From positions 1 through 14,030 of the forward strand of contig JAUWJC010000037.1 in the NCBI GenBank assembly GCA_030607895.1: a stretch of 14,030 nucleotides of DNA, written 5' to 3'. Origin of the DNA: Pirellulales bacterium. GTDB lineage: Bacteria > Planctomycetota > Planctomycetia > Pirellulales > Thermoguttaceae. Numbering within the stretch: the first letter of the stretch is position 1; each line of letters starts with the position of its first letter. The position numbers and the translations under genes were made by a program. The notes beneath the pieces are model-generated. The model was not told where the DNA came from. It was given only the letters and a program-made list of their open reading frames with translations, and made no database searches. Shown here piece after piece: positions 6,391-14,030 of the stretch.

Positions 6391-7197
6391 CTAGGCCGAG
6401 CCGGTTCCTTCGGCCCTGCCCAGGACGGCCGCGAATACCGCCGCGGCACCAGCCTTTTTGAGTACCTTGGCGGCCTCGCTGCACGTTGCGCCGGTGGTCA
6501 GTACATCGTCGACCAATAGCACCCGCGCGCCTCGCAGTAAAGCGTAGCCCGTATCTACGCGAAACGCGCCCCGGACGTTCTGAAAACGTTTGCTTGGCGG
6601 CAAGTCGGCTTGTGGCAAGGTGTTACGACATCTTGTCAAGACCGATTCGGCCAGTGGCACTCGCAACCAGGACGTCAGTTGTTCCGCCAGGATCGTTGCA
6701 CTGTTGGTTCCTCGGACAACTCGCCGCCGCCAGTACATGGGCACCGGGACCACCAGGTCGGGTTCCAGCGCCGCCAGCATATCCCCTCGGCGGGTGGTAT
6801 AGAGCCGGCCGAGAGTGGCTGAGAGCCGATTACCGGCCGACTGCTTCATCCTCAATATGGCTGTACGGAGCACCCCCCAATAGGCACCCAACGGAACCAC
6901 TCCGTCAAAGCGGAACCGCCCGCCTCGACACCAGGCACACTCCTTTGCCCCGGCCAACTCCTCCGGTAGGCTGGCACCGCATCCGCGACAGCAGGGCCAA
7001 ACCTCCGGACCCAGCAGATAGCGGCATTCAGGACAAAGCAATATCTCGTCCTCAACACCCGACAAGTCGACGTCGCAATTGCCGCAACGGGGTGGAAGCA
7101 ACAGGTCCAACCCCGCGTTGCACCACTTCCGAATGCCCCGACGCGAGGCATCTGCCAGCGAGGCCGGGATGCGGTCCTGGATGACTCGGTAAAGCAT
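6391..7197 (-). CDS. comF: ComF family phosphoribosyltransferase with zinc-ribbon N-terminus
   Basis: A 268 aa ComF-type protein. ComF is needed for DNA uptake by natural transformation in several bacteria; its exact step is unsettled. The N-terminal part carries CxxC pairs: C38/C41, C55/C58, C70/C73 and C87/C90, the last in ECAWCRGG. The C-terminal phosphoribosyltransferase fold has LEPDLVVPVPMYWRRRVVRGTN (144-165) and the PRPP-binding loop VLLVDDVLTTGAT (226-238). The start is uncertain. ATG at 7197 leaves 37 residues before the first zinc pair. An in-frame ATG at 7245 is possible, and the frame is open further, but it then overlaps the divergent aminotransferase gene. No ribosome binding site decides between them. 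Confidence 0.88.
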   Translation of the reverse strand: MLYRVIQDRIPASLADASRRGIRKWCNAGLDLLLPPRCGNCDVDLSGVEDEILLCPECRYLLGPEVWPCCRGCGASLPEELAGAKECAWCRGGRFRFDGVVPLGAYWGVLRTAILRMKQSAGNRLSATLGRLYTTRRGDMLAALEPDLVVPVPMYWRRRVVRGTNSATILAEQLTSWLRVPLAESVLTRCRNTLPQADLPPSKRFQNVRGAFRVDTGYALLRGARVLLVDDVLTTGATCSEAAKVLKKAGAAAVFAAVLGRAEGTGSA

Positions 7198-7377
7198 TGC
7201 CAGCTTGATGCTCCGGGAGTCATTGGGGTATTTGCCCCATCGCATGATACCAGGTTTCGAGAGATTGGAGCAGGGGCTGCCGGGCACCGACGGACCTTGA
7301 CTCGGAGTCCCCGGTTCACCTATGCTACCCCGTCGTGCCTGTGGTGCAGTACACCGCGTTTTCACAAGCCGCCGTCG

Positions 7378-8651
7378 ATGTCCAGCAAGACCAATTTGAG
7401 TCAGCGAGCCCGTCGAGCGGGGGGCAAGCCGATCGCTAACGTCCTGATGGCCAGAACCATGGCCCAGCCGGACCTGGTCTCGCTGGCCGCCGCGTTCGTC
7501 GATCACCAAAGCCTGCCGATCGAACCCACCCGCCAGGCACTCGAAGCCGTTTGGTCTCAGCCCGATCGGGCCCTGGCCGCCATGCAATATGGCACCACGA
7601 TCGGCCATCCGCCGCTGCGCCAGACCGTGCTCGAGCAGATGCTCGAGGCCGACGGCCGTACGGCTGGGGAATTGAGCCTCTCGGTCGACCAGGTCGTGAT
7701 AACCACCGGCAGCACCCAGTTGCTCTATCTGGTGGCCGACAGCCTGCTCGACCCGGGCGACATTGTTATCTGTGGGGTTCCCAGCTACTTTGTCGTTCTG
7801 GGCATGTTAGGCAATCTAGGGGCAAGGGTAATTGGTGTCGAGATGGACGCCGACGGGTTGATTCCCGAGGCGCTCCAGGACGAGTTGACCCGGCTGGAAA
7901 AGGCCGGCCTGCTGGATCGGGTCAAGCTAGTCTACATAGTCAGCTACTACGACAATCCCAGCGGGATAACCATTTCGGCCGAGCGGCGACCCAAGTTGGT
8001 GGAAATAGCCCAGCGGTGGTCGCGCGGGAGCACGATCCACTTGATCGAAGATGTAGCCTACCGAGAGCTTCGCTACTGGGGCGAAGACATTCCGAGTATC
8101 CGGTCGTTCGATCCGGACGGTCGGACGGTGAGTGTGGCGGGCAGTTTTTCCAAGTCGTTTTCGCCGGGGATTCGCGGTGGTTGGGGTATCCTCGCGCCGG
8201 AGTTGGTCGAGCCGGTACTGAGCCAGAAGGGCAACCTCGACTTCGGCTCACCCAGCTTCAACCAGCACCTGATGACGGCCGTTTTGGAGAAGGGGATTTT
8301 CGAGGCACACCTGGAGAAGATCCGCGAGACCTATCGTCAAAAGATCGAAACGCTTCTGGAGGCGGCCGACGAGCAGCTTGCGCCGATCGGCCGTATTGAG
8401 TGGGTCCGACCGACCGGTGGGCTGTACGTCTGGCTTCGCTTGCCCGAGGGAATCGATACGGGATTGTCGGGCCCGTTATTCGATCGGGCAATTGCCGAGG
8501 GCGTTCTCTACGTACCTGGCGAGTACTGCTACCCGAGCGAGGGTTGCCCGATCGCCAGGAACATGGTCCGCTTGAGTTTTGGAATGCCGTCGCGTGAAGG
8601 TATCCGCCGGGGAGTGGAGTCGCTCGCCCGGGCCATCCGAGGAGTGATCTG

Positions 8652-8652
<1 letters not shown>
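7378..8652 (+). CDS. PLP-dependent class I/II aminotransferase (LysN/MocR-like)
   Basis: A 424 aa fold-type I aminotransferase, probably cytosolic. The closest general type is the 2-aminoadipate / aromatic transaminase group (LysN, ARO8, C-terminal domain of MocR); the substrate cannot be read from sequence. Visible motifs: YGTTIGHPPLR (71-81), VVITTGSTQLLYLV (106-119), YDNPSGITIS (191-200), IEDVAYRELRY (223-233) with the Asp and Tyr that contact the cofactor, SFSKSFSPGIRGGW (256-269) with Schiff-base Lys259, and NMVRLSF (395-401) with Arg398 for the substrate carboxylate. No helix-turn-helix domain precedes it. The frame is open back to 7297, but the homologous part begins only after ATG 7378, which I chose; its Shine-Dalgarno is poor. 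It overlaps the next gene by one base (TGATG). Confidence 0.9.
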
Positions 8653-9829
<1,177 letters not shown>

Positions 9830-9834
9830 GACGA

Positions 9835-9851
9835 TGCGAAGCCGCAAGCGG
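9835..9851 (+). repeat. GCGAAGCCGCAAGCGG dispersed motif, copy 3
   Basis: Plus-strand TGCGAAGCCGCAAGCGG, between two heptamer arrays of different sequence (9791-9829 and 9858-9892). Confidence 0.75.
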
Positions 9852-9857
9852 TGATGC

Positions 9858-9892
9858 CCCTCATCCCTCGCCCCTCATCCCTCGTCCCTCAC
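9858..9892. repeat. CCCTCAT/CCCTCGC heptamer array at the end of the ThuA-like gene
   Basis: Five 7 bp units: CCCTCAT, CCCTCGC, CCCTCAT, CCCTCGT, CCCTCAC. Read on the minus strand it encodes the last residues (EGRGMRGEG) and stop of the ThuA-like frame. Confidence 0.93.
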
Positions 9893-10661
9893 TCGTCCAG
9901 CGGATGGCGTTGACCAGGAGTCGCGGGAAGTAGCTCTGGCGGAAATCGGCCGCGCTACCTAACAAGGTGCAGAAGACGCGGCCGCCCCGGTTAAGCCGGG
10001 CCCAGGCGACCGGTTCGGTGCGGCACGCGGCGATGCCGGTTAACAGCACGTCGGCGTCGGCGACAAGGCGAGGGGGTTTTGGCAAGTTGTCGAAGCAAAG
10101 CGGCATTTGGACGCCTTCGAGCACCGGGTGGTTCTTATGCTTGTGAACGATGCGTATCTCCGCCTGGGCCGAAAAAGGGACCACGTTTAATTTGTGCGAA
10201 GCACCCTACGGGCCGTTACGGCAAATTAAACCTGGTCCCTTTTTCGGCTCGGCCCCCAAGACTTCGATATCGAACGCCGGCCACGCGGGCAGCGCGCGGC
10301 CGGCGATCCGCACCGCCACGATTGGCCGGCCGCGGCGGCAGTGCCGTTGGATACGATCGGGCCCCTCGCGCGAAACGCAGGTTGCCCGACCAATCAGCAG
10401 CAGGCAATCGCACTCGTCGAGTTCCTCCAGCGCCGAGCGACCGCCCTCAGGCCGGTGGTACTCCAGGCCGAAATCGGTCGGGAGGAAATGCTCCGCCTCA
10501 CCAATGATGCACACTCGCGGCACCGGGCGGCCACCGTCGGCCGCGTCCCAGATTTCTGCCGATTCGTATTCCGGGACGCCCGACATGGCGATGGAAACCC
10601 CGATCGTCTTGTGGGCCGCGTGCGCGATGAACCGGCGTTGTGAGCTGTCGGATTCGGACAT
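9861..10661 (-). pseudogene. ThuA-like protein gene interrupted by a 75 bp repeat with an in-frame stop
   Basis: A ThuA-like (trehalose utilisation, glutamine-amidotransferase-like fold) protein; in planctomycetes these accompany sugar-degradation genes and their activity is mostly unknown. The first part, residues 1 to about 136, runs from MSESDSSQRRF through LEELDECDCLLLIGRA to WPAFDIEVLGA. The rest continues EIRIVHKHKNHPVLEGVQ, then ADADVLLTGIAACRTEPVAWARLNRGGRVFCTLLGSAADF and YFPRLLVNAIRW, the conserved ThuA end. Between them sits the repeat at 10171-10245, which is 25 codons long and so keeps the frame but carries TAG at 10206-10208. The halves could be made separately (a GTG at 10184 could restart), but the intact protein cannot without readthrough. 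The C-terminal residues derive from heptamers. Confidence 0.8.
10171..10245 (-). repeat. AAAAAGGGACC nested palindrome, 75 bp copy C2, inside the ThuA-like gene
   Basis: Same length as 4117-4191 and opposite orientation; 71 of 75 bases agree with it. One difference turns CGGAG into CGTAG, which creates the in-frame TAG in the host gene. Insertion falls between the codons for ...EVLGA and EIRIV.... Confidence 0.95.
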
Positions 10662-10822
10662 GGCTGCTCGAGTTTCAAGTGCGTGACTATCGCCGGTCCA
10701 TTATCTCCGTGCCGTGAAGGGCTGTCCACAGTTTGCCGGTGCGCCGCGCACGGTAATTCTGGTTAATCGGGCAAAGCGGTTCGGAAGATGACGATCAGGG
10801 AAAGAAAAAGGGCCGCTTCTTC

Positions 10823-11515
10823 TCAGTCGATGCCCTTGATCTTGATGTTTCGGAAGAAGATTGGAGCGCCGCCGTGTTTTCCTTGCAGCCCGATGTGACC
10901 CTTGGTCGGAAGCTCGGCCATGGGATTGCCGAGCCACGGCGGGATGTCGCTGCCATCGGGGTTCTTTTTGGCCGACGTCCACTTCTTCATGTCGATTTCC
11001 GTGACCAGTCTCGCGTTGAGAATCACGGAGATTCTAGTCCCCTTGCAGGTGATGGTCATCCGGTTCCACTGGCCGGGCTTTTTCACCGTGCTTTTGGCCG
11101 CGGCCTGGCGGCCGAAGATGGCCGCACACTGCCAACTCTTGGGCGCGCCCGCCCAGCGCGAAGCGTAGTCATCTGCAATCTGGACCTCCACCGAGTTCGG
11201 AATAAACTTGTCGATGTCGCTACAATAGACGAACACACCGCTGTTTGTGCCGGGCGCGTTCTTGAACTCCAAATCGAGGATGAAATTCTCGTACTGCTTC
11301 TTGGTCCATATACAGCGGTCCTCGGTTGCCGTGAGCAGGCCGCCTTCGAAAGACCAAATCCCCTTGGGATAGATGGCATTGGACAGATCCCCTGCGAATA
11401 CACTCTCCCAACCCGTCGAATCGGGATGCGCCTTCGGGGGAGCGACCTCGTCGGCAAGTGTCGTGGCGACCCAGCCATGACAAATCAACAGGACCACCAG
11501 CACCTTGTTTTTCAT
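10823..11515 (-). CDS. Secreted DUF1080 (3-keto-disaccharide hydrolase-like) protein
   Basis: A 230 aa protein with a signal peptide (MKNKVLVVLLICHGWVATTLA-DE) and a single DUF1080 concanavalin-like domain. Visible family features: GWESVFAGDLS, GIWSFEGGLLTATEDRCIWT, ENFILDLEFKNAPGTNSGVFVYC, NSVEVQIADD, GQWNRMTITCKGTRISVILN, and the ending GHIGLQGKHGGAPIFFRNIKIK. Some family members hydrolyse 3-keto-glycosides; the substrate here is unknown, and the location is probably periplasmic. ATG 11515 is chosen over upstream in-frame codons because AGGAG lies 7 nt before it and the signal peptide begins there. A ThuA-like gene directly downstream on the same strand suggests a former shared carbohydrate role. 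Confidence 0.92.
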   Translation of the reverse strand: MKNKVLVVLLICHGWVATTLADEVAPPKAHPDSTGWESVFAGDLSNAIYPKGIWSFEGGLLTATEDRCIWTKKQYENFILDLEFKNAPGTNSGVFVYCSDIDKFIPNSVEVQIADDYASRWAGAPKSWQCAAIFGRQAAAKSTVKKPGQWNRMTITCKGTRISVILNARLVTEIDMKKWTSAKKNPDGSDIPPWLGNPMAELPTKGHIGLQGKHGGAPIFFRNIKIKGID

Positions 11516-11610
11516 TGCTTTCTCCTGCTTCTTGATTGATGAATACTTGGTGCAGAAGTACACCCGCGGCCCGGATACCCAAAGGTCTCATGGCAGTTGA
11601 CGCGAGTTCC

Positions 11611-11639
11611 ACTATAGCCGCATTTCCTTGTCGAGTCAC
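11611..11639 (-). promoter_or_regulatory. Possible promoter for the DUF1080 gene
   Basis: Minus-strand -35 GTGACT (11639-11634) and -10 TATAGT (11616-11611) with a 17 bp spacer, about 95 nt before the ATG. Matches to the sigma-70 consensus are 4/6 and 5/6. Planctomycete promoters are poorly defined, so this is tentative. Confidence 0.3.
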
Positions 11640-11918
11640 CCGGCGGCCGGCGTGCTGAGAATGAGTCTCGGAAAGATGCCCCTGCCGCTTTGGATGACCG
11701 TTGTTTGAGGGTTTCTGTTTGTGGGTTTCGATTGAGATGGAACGGATTTCTTGCAGCGACGTATTGACAGCCTGATGTCCGTTTGCAAAACTCTCGACAA
11801 TAAGCGTTGTGTGACCGGCCGCTGGCTACTGTTGGCGCCAAGCCGGCCGGAGTGGCTCGGCCGTATTCTGCGGCCGAGAGAACTACCCGGGTCTAAGCCG
11901 CGGTTAAGGAGGTTACTG
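11640..11918. other. Divergent intergenic region between the DUF1080 gene and the hdr operon
   Basis: No conserved coding sequence is recognised. A plus-strand open frame from 11751 has no family signal. TTGACA occurs at 11764-11769 but has no good -10 at 16-18 bp. No member of the repeat families found elsewhere in the window is present here. Confidence 0.5.
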
Positions 11919-11990
11919 ATGCCCGAGCAGCTATTGACAATCGGTTACTCCTTTGCTAACATTAATATTTTCGGGTTTTCTGGCATTTAA
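11919..11990 (+). CDS. Possible 23-codon small ORF upstream of hdrC
   Basis: ATG at 11919 is preceded by AAGGAGG (11906-11912) with 6 nt spacing, the best Shine-Dalgarno in the window. The peptide would be 23 residues, starting MPEQLLTIGYSF and ending IFGFSGI, hydrophobic in its second half. It could be a leader peptide or a membrane microprotein. It overlaps the promoter candidate at 11934-11962, so translation would need a transcript starting further upstream. It may be chance. Confidence 0.25.
   Translation: MPEQLLTIGYSFANINIFGFSGI
11934..11962 (+). promoter_or_regulatory. Candidate promoter of the hdrCBA operon
   Basis: A perfect -35 TTGACA (11934-11939), a 17 bp spacer, and -10 TAACAT (11957-11962, 4/6), followed by an AT-rich stretch, about 88 nt before the hdrC ATG. 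Confidence 0.45.
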
Positions 11991-12049
11991 TCATCTGAAG
12001 GGTGACAAGAATTTGGCCGCATCCCTAGGAAGGTGAGGGGAGATTGTCG

Positions 12050-12616
12050 ATGACAACAGCAAAGGCCGAGGAGTTGAGCAGGGAACTGCTAGAGAACGTC
12101 TATGAACTGCCGCACGGTGAAAAGATCAACGAATGTATTCAGTGCGGAACCTGTTCGGCTTCGTGTCCTTCGATAGCAGCGATGGAGTACGGCCCGCGGG
12201 AAATCGTCGCCTCGTTGCGAGCCGGCATGTTGGATCGGGTGCTCAATTCGAACACGGTCTGGCTGTGCGTTTCCTGCTACTCGTGCACGATTCGCTGTCC
12301 GGCAGGGATTCCCTTCGCGGACGTGATGTACGAACTGAAGCGTTTGGAAGTGGAAAAGGGCCTCAGCAAGGATTCGGAAGGCGCCACCATGGCCAAGGCC
12401 TTTGTGGAGACGGTGGATGATCATGGTCGCAGCGTGGAGACGAAGCTGCTAAGGAAGTATTTTCTGCGCACCAACCCCTTCAAGGCGCTGCCGCAGGTAC
12501 CGCTGGCCATGAAGCTCTTTTTCCGGGGCCGACTGGAGATCTTCGGGCGCAAGATCAAAGGCCTGGAGAACCTGCACAAGATGTTGGCCGCTATCGAGGA
12601 GAATGAAACAAAATGA
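12050..12616 (+). CDS. hdrC: Heterodisulfide reductase-like subunit C (2x[4Fe-4S])
   Basis: A 188 aa iron-sulfur protein that passes electrons between HdrA and HdrB. Two [4Fe-4S] motifs are visible: C29, C32, C35, C39 in ECIQCGTCSASCPS, and C73, C76, C79, C83 in LCVSCYSCTIRCPAG. The second is followed by IPFADVMYELKRLEVEKG, typical of HdrC. No membrane segment is present, so it is the soluble type (HdrC, not HdrE-linked). The start is ATG 12050 with GAGGGGAG 7 nt upstream; an in-frame TTG two codons earlier is less likely. Its stop overlaps the hdrB start by 4 nt (ATGA). Confidence 0.93.
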   Translation: MTTAKAEELSRELLENVYELPHGEKINECIQCGTCSASCPSIAAMEYGPREIVASLRAGMLDRVLNSNTVWLCVSCYSCTIRCPAGIPFADVMYELKRLEVEKGLSKDSEGATMAKAFVETVDDHGRSVETKLLRKYFLRTNPFKALPQVPLAMKLFFRGRLEIFGRKIKGLENLHKMLAAIEENETK

Positions 12617-13503
12617 ACGATGAAGCCACCCGGGCCTACTCGTATTTCCCCGGCTGCTCTGTGACGGCGACCAACCGGGCCTATGATATCTCTACCAGGA
12701 GCGTGGCCGGCGCGCTTGGAGTCGAACTGGCAGAGCTGGACGACTGGAATTGCTGCGGGGCTACGGCATATTTGCCGATTCGGGAGAAGCGATCGTTTGT
12801 CCTCTCCGCGCGTAACCTGGCGATCGCCGAGAAGCAGGGACGTGAATTAGCCACGATATGCAACGCTTGCTACGTGGTTCTCCGCAAAACCAACAAACAC
12901 TTGGCGGAGGATCCCAAGCTTCATGAGGAGGTTTGCCAGGCCTTGGCGGCGGGCGGTATGGATTACGGCGGCACGGTTCGGGTTCGCCACTTCCTGGACA
13001 TCGTGGTCAACGATCTGGGCGAGGAGGCTATCAGATCGCACGTCACCCGAGACCTCTCCGGCTTGAAGGTGGCTTGTTACTCGGGATGCCAGCTCAGCCG
13101 GCCCTTCGACGATCTGGACGACCCCGAGTATCCGGAATTGATGGGCCGCCTGATCGGCTGGCTGGGGGCCGAGGCGGTACCCTTCCCCATGAGCGCCAAG
13201 TGCTGTGGGGGTTTGGCCATGACCACCCGCCCAGAAATTGGCCAAACGCTTACCGGGAAAATCCTCAAGGTCGCCAAGCAGGCCGGCGCCGACTGCGTCA
13301 CCACTTGCTGCCCCCTCTGCCAGATCAACTTGGAGGGGTACCAGGGGGCGGTTGGTGCAGCAATTGGAGCCGATTGCAGCATCCCCGTGCTTTACTTCAC
13401 CCAACTGATGGGCAGCGCCTTCGGTCTAGGGCAAAAGGAGTTGGCCCTCAAAGATAGTCTCACGCCAGTGAAAGCCTTGTTAGCGGAGAAGGTTGGTACG
13501 TGA
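12613..13503 (+). CDS. hdrB: Heterodisulfide reductase-like subunit B (CCG domains)
   Basis: A 296 aa catalytic-type subunit with two cysteine-rich CCG domains. In methanogen HdrB these hold two non-cubane [4Fe-4S] clusters that reduce the CoM-S-S-CoB disulfide. The first set is C15 (FPGCS), C47-C48 (NCCGA) and C83/C86 (CNACY). The second is C155/C159 (CYSGC), C197-C198 (KCCGG) and C232-C233/C236 (TCCPLCQ). All expected cysteines are present, so both clusters could form. The natural substrate in a bacterium is unknown; it may be another disulfide or a low-potential partner. It overlaps hdrC by 4 nt and hdrA by 1 nt (TGATG). Confidence 0.94.
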   Translation: MNDEATRAYSYFPGCSVTATNRAYDISTRSVAGALGVELAELDDWNCCGATAYLPIREKRSFVLSARNLAIAEKQGRELATICNACYVVLRKTNKHLAEDPKLHEEVCQALAAGGMDYGGTVRVRHFLDIVVNDLGEEAIRSHVTRDLSGLKVACYSGCQLSRPFDDLDDPEYPELMGRLIGWLGAEAVPFPMSAKCCGGLAMTTRPEIGQTLTGKILKVAKQAGADCVTTCCPLCQINLEGYQGAVGAAIGADCSIPVLYFTQLMGSAFGLGQKELALKDSLTPVKALLAEKVGT

Positions 13504-14030
13504 TGAACAACGACAAACGAATCGGAGTCTATATCTGCCACTGCGGGACGAACATCTCCCACACCGTCAATGTCAGCGCGGTGGTGGAGCATGCCGGCAG
13601 GTTGCCCGGGGTGACCCTGGCCAGGGAGTACAAGTATATGTGCTCCGACCCGGGCCAGGAGATGATCAGAAGGGATATCAGGGAGAAACGACTGACCCGC
13701 GTTGTCGTCGCTTCGTGCTCTCCGCTCATGCATGAAGGAACCTTCCGGAAGGTGTGCGGTGAGGCTGGGTTGAATAGCTTTCTGTTCCAGATGGCCAACA
13801 TCCGCGAGCACTGCTCGTGGGTGCACACCGACCGCCGCCAGGCGACCGAGAAGGCCAAGGACCTGGTCCGCCTGGTTGTCGAGAAGGTCAAGCGCAACGT
13901 GCCCCTGGACGACATCGAGATTCCCGTGACCCAGCGGGTGCTGGTGATCGGGGCGGGCATCGCCGGCATCCAGGCGGCCCTGGACGTCGCCGCCGCCGGC
14001 TACGAGGTGGCCCTCGTCGAGCGAAAGCCC
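13503..14030 (+). CDS. hdrA: Heterodisulfide reductase-like subunit A, N-terminal part (runs off the window)
   Basis: The first 176 codons of HdrA, open to the window end. HdrA is the FAD-containing subunit, the flavin being the bifurcation site in characterised complexes. Seen here: the N-terminal motif VYICHCGTNI with C12 and C14, YMCSDPGQ (C47), VVASCSPLMHEGTFRKVCGEAGLN (C72, C85) and C104, which form the N-terminal iron-sulfur region. Then comes the FAD-binding Rossmann motif RVLVIGAGIAGIQAALDVA (145-163, GxGxxG at 150-155). The start ATG overlaps the hdrB stop (TGATG), with GGAGAAGG about 10 nt upstream. Full-length HdrA is about 650 aa or more, so roughly three quarters of the gene lies beyond the window. 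Confidence 0.93.
   Translation, partial: MNNDKRIGVYICHCGTNISHTVNVSAVVEHAGRLPGVTLAREYKYMCSDPGQEMIRRDIREKRLTRVVVASCSPLMHEGTFRKVCGEAGLNSFLFQMANIREHCSWVHTDRRQATEKAKDLVRLVVEKVKRNVPLDDIEIPVTQRVLVIGAGIAGIQAALDVAAAGYEVALVERKP

Noticed and set aside
7297..7377. Upstream start for the aminotransferase
   Set aside because: The extra 27 residues are Pro/Cys/His-rich and unlike the family N-terminus; ATG 7378 gives the expected beginning.
7198..7608. Longer N-terminus for ComF (frame open to 7608)
   Set aside because: It would overlap the divergent aminotransferase coding region, and the extra sequence has no ComF homology that I can see.
10790..10822. Terminator after the DUF1080 gene
   Set aside because: The minus strand has a C/T-rich run after the stop, but the preceding stem is weak and mismatched.
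13858..13872. GGACCTGGTCC-like string in hdrA as a fifth copy of the AAAAAGGGACC element
   Set aside because: Only a short core matches, no A- or T-rich flanks are present, and the hdrA reading frame is conserved through it.
12050..14030. Reading the hdr operon as evidence of an archaeal (methanogen) contig
   Set aside because: The flagellar rod and ring genes, LptF/LptG-type permease, DUF1080 and ThuA-like genes on the same contig are bacterial, and soluble Hdr complexes are known in bacteria.

Overview
The window most likely comes from a planctomycete, probably near the Pirellulales. This is an inference from gene content: a rod and ring flagellar operon without a lipobox on FlgH, ThuA-like and DUF1080 proteins side by side, a DUF502 protein, an Hdr cluster in a bacterium, and many short interspersed repeats. 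No rRNA, tRNA, transposase, phage gene or CRISPR array was seen.

Layout. Bases 108-3833 (minus strand) are a flagellar distal-rod and ring operon read flgF, flgG, (possible small ORF), flgA, flgH. Upstream on the same strand are hemC (porphobilinogen deaminase, 4172-5095) and a DUF502 membrane protein (5314-6228). A comF-type phosphoribosyltransferase (6391-7197, minus) is divergent from a plus-strand pair, a class I/II PLP aminotransferase (7378-8652) and an LptF/LptG-family permease (8652-9788), coupled by a TGATG overlap. Next come a broken ThuA-like gene (9861-10661, minus) and a secreted DUF1080 protein (10823-11515, minus). After a 0.5 kb divergent intergenic region a tightly overlapping plus-strand operon begins: hdrC, hdrB, hdrA (12050 to the window end). 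This is the iron-sulfur and flavin core of a heterodisulfide-reductase-like electron-transfer complex.

The most striking content is repeat DNA that has invaded genes and gene borders. (1) Four copies of a 69-75 bp nested palindrome beginning AAAAAGGGACC lie at 757-826, 861-930, 4117-4191 and 10171-10245. All four lie in or run into coding sequence and are close to multiples of three bases. Two flank the flgA/flgH junction, adding a tail to FlgA and about 23 residues inside the FlgH signal peptide. One supplies the stop codon of hemC. One puts an in-frame TAG in the middle of the ThuA-like gene. (2) Two unrelated sequences with the same architecture (two self-complementary arms in inverted orientation around a spacer of about 25-30 bp) lie at 2011-2092 and 6282-6353. 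(3) Period-7 tandem repeats of three sequence types sit against start or stop codons of at least six genes, including a facing pair of 14- and 13-unit arrays between hemC and the DUF502 gene. (4) A 17-19 bp GCGAAGCCGCAAGCGG motif occurs three times, twice directly beside the heptamers.

The palindromes resemble REP sequences moved by RAYT (TnpA-REP) transposases, but no such transposase lies in this window, so that link is an inference.
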